Position numbers and translations under genes: made by a program. Positions 46,630 to 48,176 of a DNA stretch of 48,176 nucleotides are shown here, one piece after another; the first letter of the stretch is position 1, and the number at the start of each line of letters is the position of its first letter. The stretch lies in NCBI RefSeq assembly GCF_900108045.1, contig NZ_FNUK01000016.1:1-48176 (forward strand), in the 5' to 3' direction. Source of the DNA: Caloramator fervidus. GTDB lineage: Bacteria > Bacillota > Clostridia > Clostridiales > Caloramatoraceae. The notes under the pieces were generated by a model that saw only the letters and a list, made by a program, of their open reading frames with translations, ran no database searches and had not been told where the DNA came from.

Positions 46630-47124
46630 TCATTTTATTCTAAACATATCTTTAAATTGACTAGAATGAGCATGACATATAGCAATAGCTAAAGCATCTG
46701 CAACATCGTCTGGTTTTGGAATTTCACTTAAATTAAGAAGTATTTTTACCATTTGCTGAATTTGTTTTTTATCTGCTCTACCATATCCAACCACTGCTTG
46801 TTTTACTTGCAAAGGAGTATATTCAAAAATATTTAATTTGTTTCTTTGAGCGCAAAGTATTGCTACCCCTCTTGCCTGTCCAACAGTTATAGCTGTTTTT
46901 GCATTCATGTTAAAAAAAAGTTCCTCAAAGGCTACAGCATCTGGTTTAAAGGTTTTTATTAAATCGTCTAATTTATTAAATATTATTTCTAACCTTTCAG
47001 GCATTGTATTTTTAGGAGTAGTATAAATAGCTCCATAATGAATTACTTTAAATTTATTGTTTATATACTCAACAAATCCATATCCAACAATAGCAATACC
47101 TGGGTCAATTCCTAAAATAAGCAA
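46630..47124 (-). CDS. ruvC: Crossover junction endodeoxyribonuclease RuvC
   Basis: RNase H-fold resolvase that cuts Holliday junctions. Active-site acids are visible in ILGIDPGIAIVGYG, AFEELFFN, and the C-terminal PDDVADALAIAICH. The frame opens at GTG 47133, but that codon is inside the AGGAAGG ribosome site; TTG 47124 has the right spacing of about 8 and gives MLILGIDPG, the family start (164 residues). First gene of the ruvC-ruvA-ruvB-queA-tgt run. Confidence 0.96.
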   Translation of the reverse strand: MLILGIDPGIAIVGYGFVEYINNKFKVIHYGAIYTTPKNTMPERLEIIFNKLDDLIKTFKPDAVAFEELFFNMNAKTAITVGQARGVAILCAQRNKLNIFEYTPLQVKQAVVGYGRADKKQIQQMVKILLNLSEIPKPDDVADALAIAICHAHSSQFKDMFRIK

Positions 47125-47172
47125 CCAAATCACCTTCCTAAACTTGATAATGATATTTTATAACAACAAAAA

Positions 47173-47199
47173 AGTCCATGCAAGGCTTTGGCATGGACT
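47173..47199 (-). terminator. Terminator of the BofC-like gene
   Basis: AGTCCATGC (47173-47181) and GCATGGACT (47191-47199), 9-bp stem, 9-base loop, followed on the minus strand by TTTTTTG. It overlaps the stop codon of the BofC-like gene and separates it from ruvC. Confidence 0.88.
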
Positions 47200-47779
47200 A
47201 TGATGTATATTCTTCAATAAGCTCCATAGCATCTTCTAGAGATTCGAATATTTTACCCTTTTTAACTTCTTCTTTGTCACCATCAGGCAAATCTTCTACA
47301 TTAAGGTCTGTAAGTTTTACAAGTTTAAGCTCTCCGCTTTTATCTACTTGAAAAATTGCAACAAAACCGTCTTGTTCTTTTACAACATAACATCCTTTTG
47401 GCCATTCATCTAATATATCCTTTACAGCTAAAACCCTTTTATTGCTAAAATCAATCACAGTATATCCCTTGCTTTTGAAATATTCTTCTGCTTGAGTTTT
47501 ATTCATCCCAACAACTTCAGAGGAAGCTTTTTCAATTATATCCCTATTATACTCAACACCCTTTAAATATCTTTCCCTTAATACTATTTCCGTCGAAGGT
47601 CCAATTATGTTTAAATCAGGAAGTTTTGCGGTATTTTCAATAAGCTCATCTTCAATTGCCTTTTCTTGCAAAATATCTTTGTTCCTTTCAACATACTTTA
47701 AGGTTGTATAATACCCTGCTAAAAAACTTGTTGCTAAAGATAAAACAAGTGCAAAGGCTATTCCCACAATCCTTTTCAT
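47198..47779 (-). CDS. BofC-like exported protein
   Basis: A 193-residue protein with one N-terminal hydrophobic segment (about 5-25, GIAFALVLSLATSFLAGYY), so anchored or secreted. The C-terminal part, about 115-190, with KGCYVVKEQDGFVAIFQVDKSGELKLVKLTDLNVEDLP resembles the C-terminal domain of BofC, the intercompartmental protein of Bacillus that delays SigK activation in sporulation. The middle has an acidic helix with NKTQAEEYFKSKGY. Function in clostridia is unknown; many lack the Bacillus checkpoint. An AAGGAGGATAG site lies within a hairpin. It precedes ruvC but has its own terminator. Confidence 0.75.
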   Translation of the reverse strand: MKRIVGIAFALVLSLATSFLAGYYTTLKYVERNKDILQEKAIEDELIENTAKLPDLNIIGPSTEIVLRERYLKGVEYNRDIIEKASSEVVGMNKTQAEEYFKSKGYTVIDFSNKRVLAVKDILDEWPKGCYVVKEQDGFVAIFQVDKSGELKLVKLTDLNVEDLPDGDKEEVKKGKIFESLEDAMELIEEYTS

Positions 47780-47781
47780 AA

Positions 47782-47804
47782 CTATCCTCCTTTCATGAGG
47801 ATAG
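47782..47804 (-). promoter_or_regulatory. Leader hairpin covering the ribosome site of the BofC-like gene
   Basis: CTATCCTC (47782-47789) and GAGGATAG (47797-47804) form an 8-bp stem with a 7-base loop. Being a palindrome it reads the same on the minus strand, where the 3' arm GAGGATAG is the Shine-Dalgarno sequence, 2 bases before ATG 47779. Confidence 0.5.
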
Positions 47805-47866
47805 TATTACCATTTTACTTAAAATTATTCAAAAAATAAAGCTACATTCCTTAAGGTTCTATAATA

Positions 47867-47896
47867 AATGTTGGGGTGGTAAATAAACCTCAACAT
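47867..47896 (+). terminator. Terminator near the end of the ISL3 element
   Basis: AATGTTGGGGT (47867-47877) and ACCTCAACATT (47886-47896) pair with one mismatch around an 8-base loop; T-rich sequence follows on the plus strand. It would stop outside transcription from entering the transposase gene. Confidence 0.55.
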
Positions 47897-47915
47897 TTTT
47901 TCTTTAAATACAAAA

Positions 47916-47997
47916 AAGCACTTTATTCAGATGCCAGCTTTGCTAAAATATAATTAACCCACAAAATATTTTGAAAGGAGGCATCTGATAAAGTGCT
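47916..47997 (+). promoter_or_regulatory. Transposase leader inverted repeat masking start and ribosome site
   Basis: AGCACTTTATTCAGATGCC (47916-47934) and GGCATCTGATAAAGTGCT (47980-47997) are an inverted repeat identical except for one extra T. The right arm contains the end of the AAGGAGG site and the GTG start codon, so messages starting upstream would be poorly translated. Confidence 0.75.
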
Positions 47998-48176
47998 TAG
48001 GAATAATTTTATCAATAATTTGCTTAATTTAAAAGATGTTTTCGTAAAAAATATTGTAAATGGTGATGATTTCGTTGAATTTCATGTTGAAACTAAAAAA
48101 AAATCTCATGTTTGCCCTTCTTGTGGCTCTACTACTTCTAAAGTCCATGACTACAGAACCCAAAAAATTAAAGACG
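47993..48176 (+). CDS. ISL3-family transposase, N-terminal fragment cut by window edge
   Basis: Open frame from GTG 47993 to the right edge (61 codons), with AAGGAGG 11 bases upstream; a stop lies further upstream in frame, so no earlier start is possible. The translation MLRNNFINNLLNLKDVFVKN, then CPSCGSTTSKVHDYRTQKIK, shows the N-terminal zinc-finger CPxCG...HDYR pattern of ISL3-family DDE transposases. The catalytic domain is beyond the edge, so whether the gene is intact is unknown. Points away from the host genes. Confidence 0.85.
   Translation, partial: MLRNNFINNLLNLKDVFVKNIVNGDDFVEFHVETKKKSHVCPSCGSTTSKVHDYRTQKIKD

Larger units (their letters stand above)
47855..48176 (+). mobile_element. 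Left end of an ISL3-family insertion sequence, cut by window edge
   Basis: Starts by my estimate at GGTTCTATAATAAATG (47855), which looks like the terminal repeat of ISL3-type elements. A terminator, a long leader hairpin and the transposase start follow in order. The right end and target duplication are outside the window, so the left boundary is inferred. Confidence 0.6.

Overview
The window is AT-rich, densely packed low-GC Gram-positive DNA. It looks like an anaerobic, amino-acid-fermenting member of the Clostridia. The grounds are the oxidative/reductive ornithine degradation genes (orr, oraS, oraE, ortA, ortB, ord), a SCIFF peptide with its radical SAM maturase, rubrerythrin, an Rrf2-iscS-iscU-mnmA cluster, strong AGGAGG ribosome sites, frequent TTG/GTG starts, and a BofC-like protein that suggests a spore former. 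Nearly all genes lie on the minus strand; only MFS, trpS and the right-edge transposase are on the plus strand. I saw no tRNA, rRNA or CRISPR array, and no gene-free stretch longer than about 250 bases.

Layout. 1-245: start of an IS1182-like transposase cut by the window edge. 384-3559: Rrf2 regulator, iscS, iscU, mnmA (Fe-S assembly and tRNA thiolation) from one good promoter. 3644-6250: rarA and a divergent MFS transporter. 6247-8418: a stand-alone ATP-cone protein, rubrerythrin and an unrecognised 422-residue protein. 8588-9583: trpS. 9602-19027: the ornithine operon ord-ortA-ortB-oraS-oraE-mutL-like-orr, preceded by a near-perfect sigma-54 promoter, and behind it a PAS/AAA+ sigma-54 activator that overlaps cinA. 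20302-24210: a membrane-anchored glycoside-hydrolase-like protein and a patatin. 24273-27192: glyA, a CsoR-family regulator, yajQ, tcdA. 27211-27390: 6S RNA, placed between aspS and tcdA as in Bacillus subtilis. 27445-38496: housekeeping genes aspS, hisS, hemZ, a small HTH protein, an MBL hydrolase, dtd, relA, apt, recJ. 38598-42816: secF, secD, the SCIFF maturase and its peptide, and a TIGR04086 membrane protein. 42863-47779: tgt, queA, ruvB, ruvA, ruvC and a BofC-like gene. 47855-48176: the beginning of an ISL3-family insertion sequence.

How the parts work together. Orr makes D-ornithine, OraSE moves the terminal amino group to give 2,4-diaminopentanoate, Ord deaminates it oxidatively to 2-amino-4-ketopentanoate, and OrtAB cleaves that with CoA to acetyl-CoA and alanine. 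The MutL-like ATPase is probably an activase or chaperone for the cobalamin mutase. The linked activator and the sigma-54 promoter indicate dedicated control of the pathway.

The main points of interest are the sigma-54 control of ornithine fermentation, a SCIFF precursor with five rather than six cysteines, a CsoR-family protein lacking the copper-ligand His, several leader hairpins that cover ribosome binding sites, and two proteins whose role I could not assign (the 422-residue protein and the glycoside-hydrolase-like protein). Both window edges lie in insertion sequences, so this may be a whole assembly contig broken at repeats. Several gene starts were moved to internal ATG/GTG/TTG codons where a Shine-Dalgarno sequence fits better; the reasons are given with each gene.
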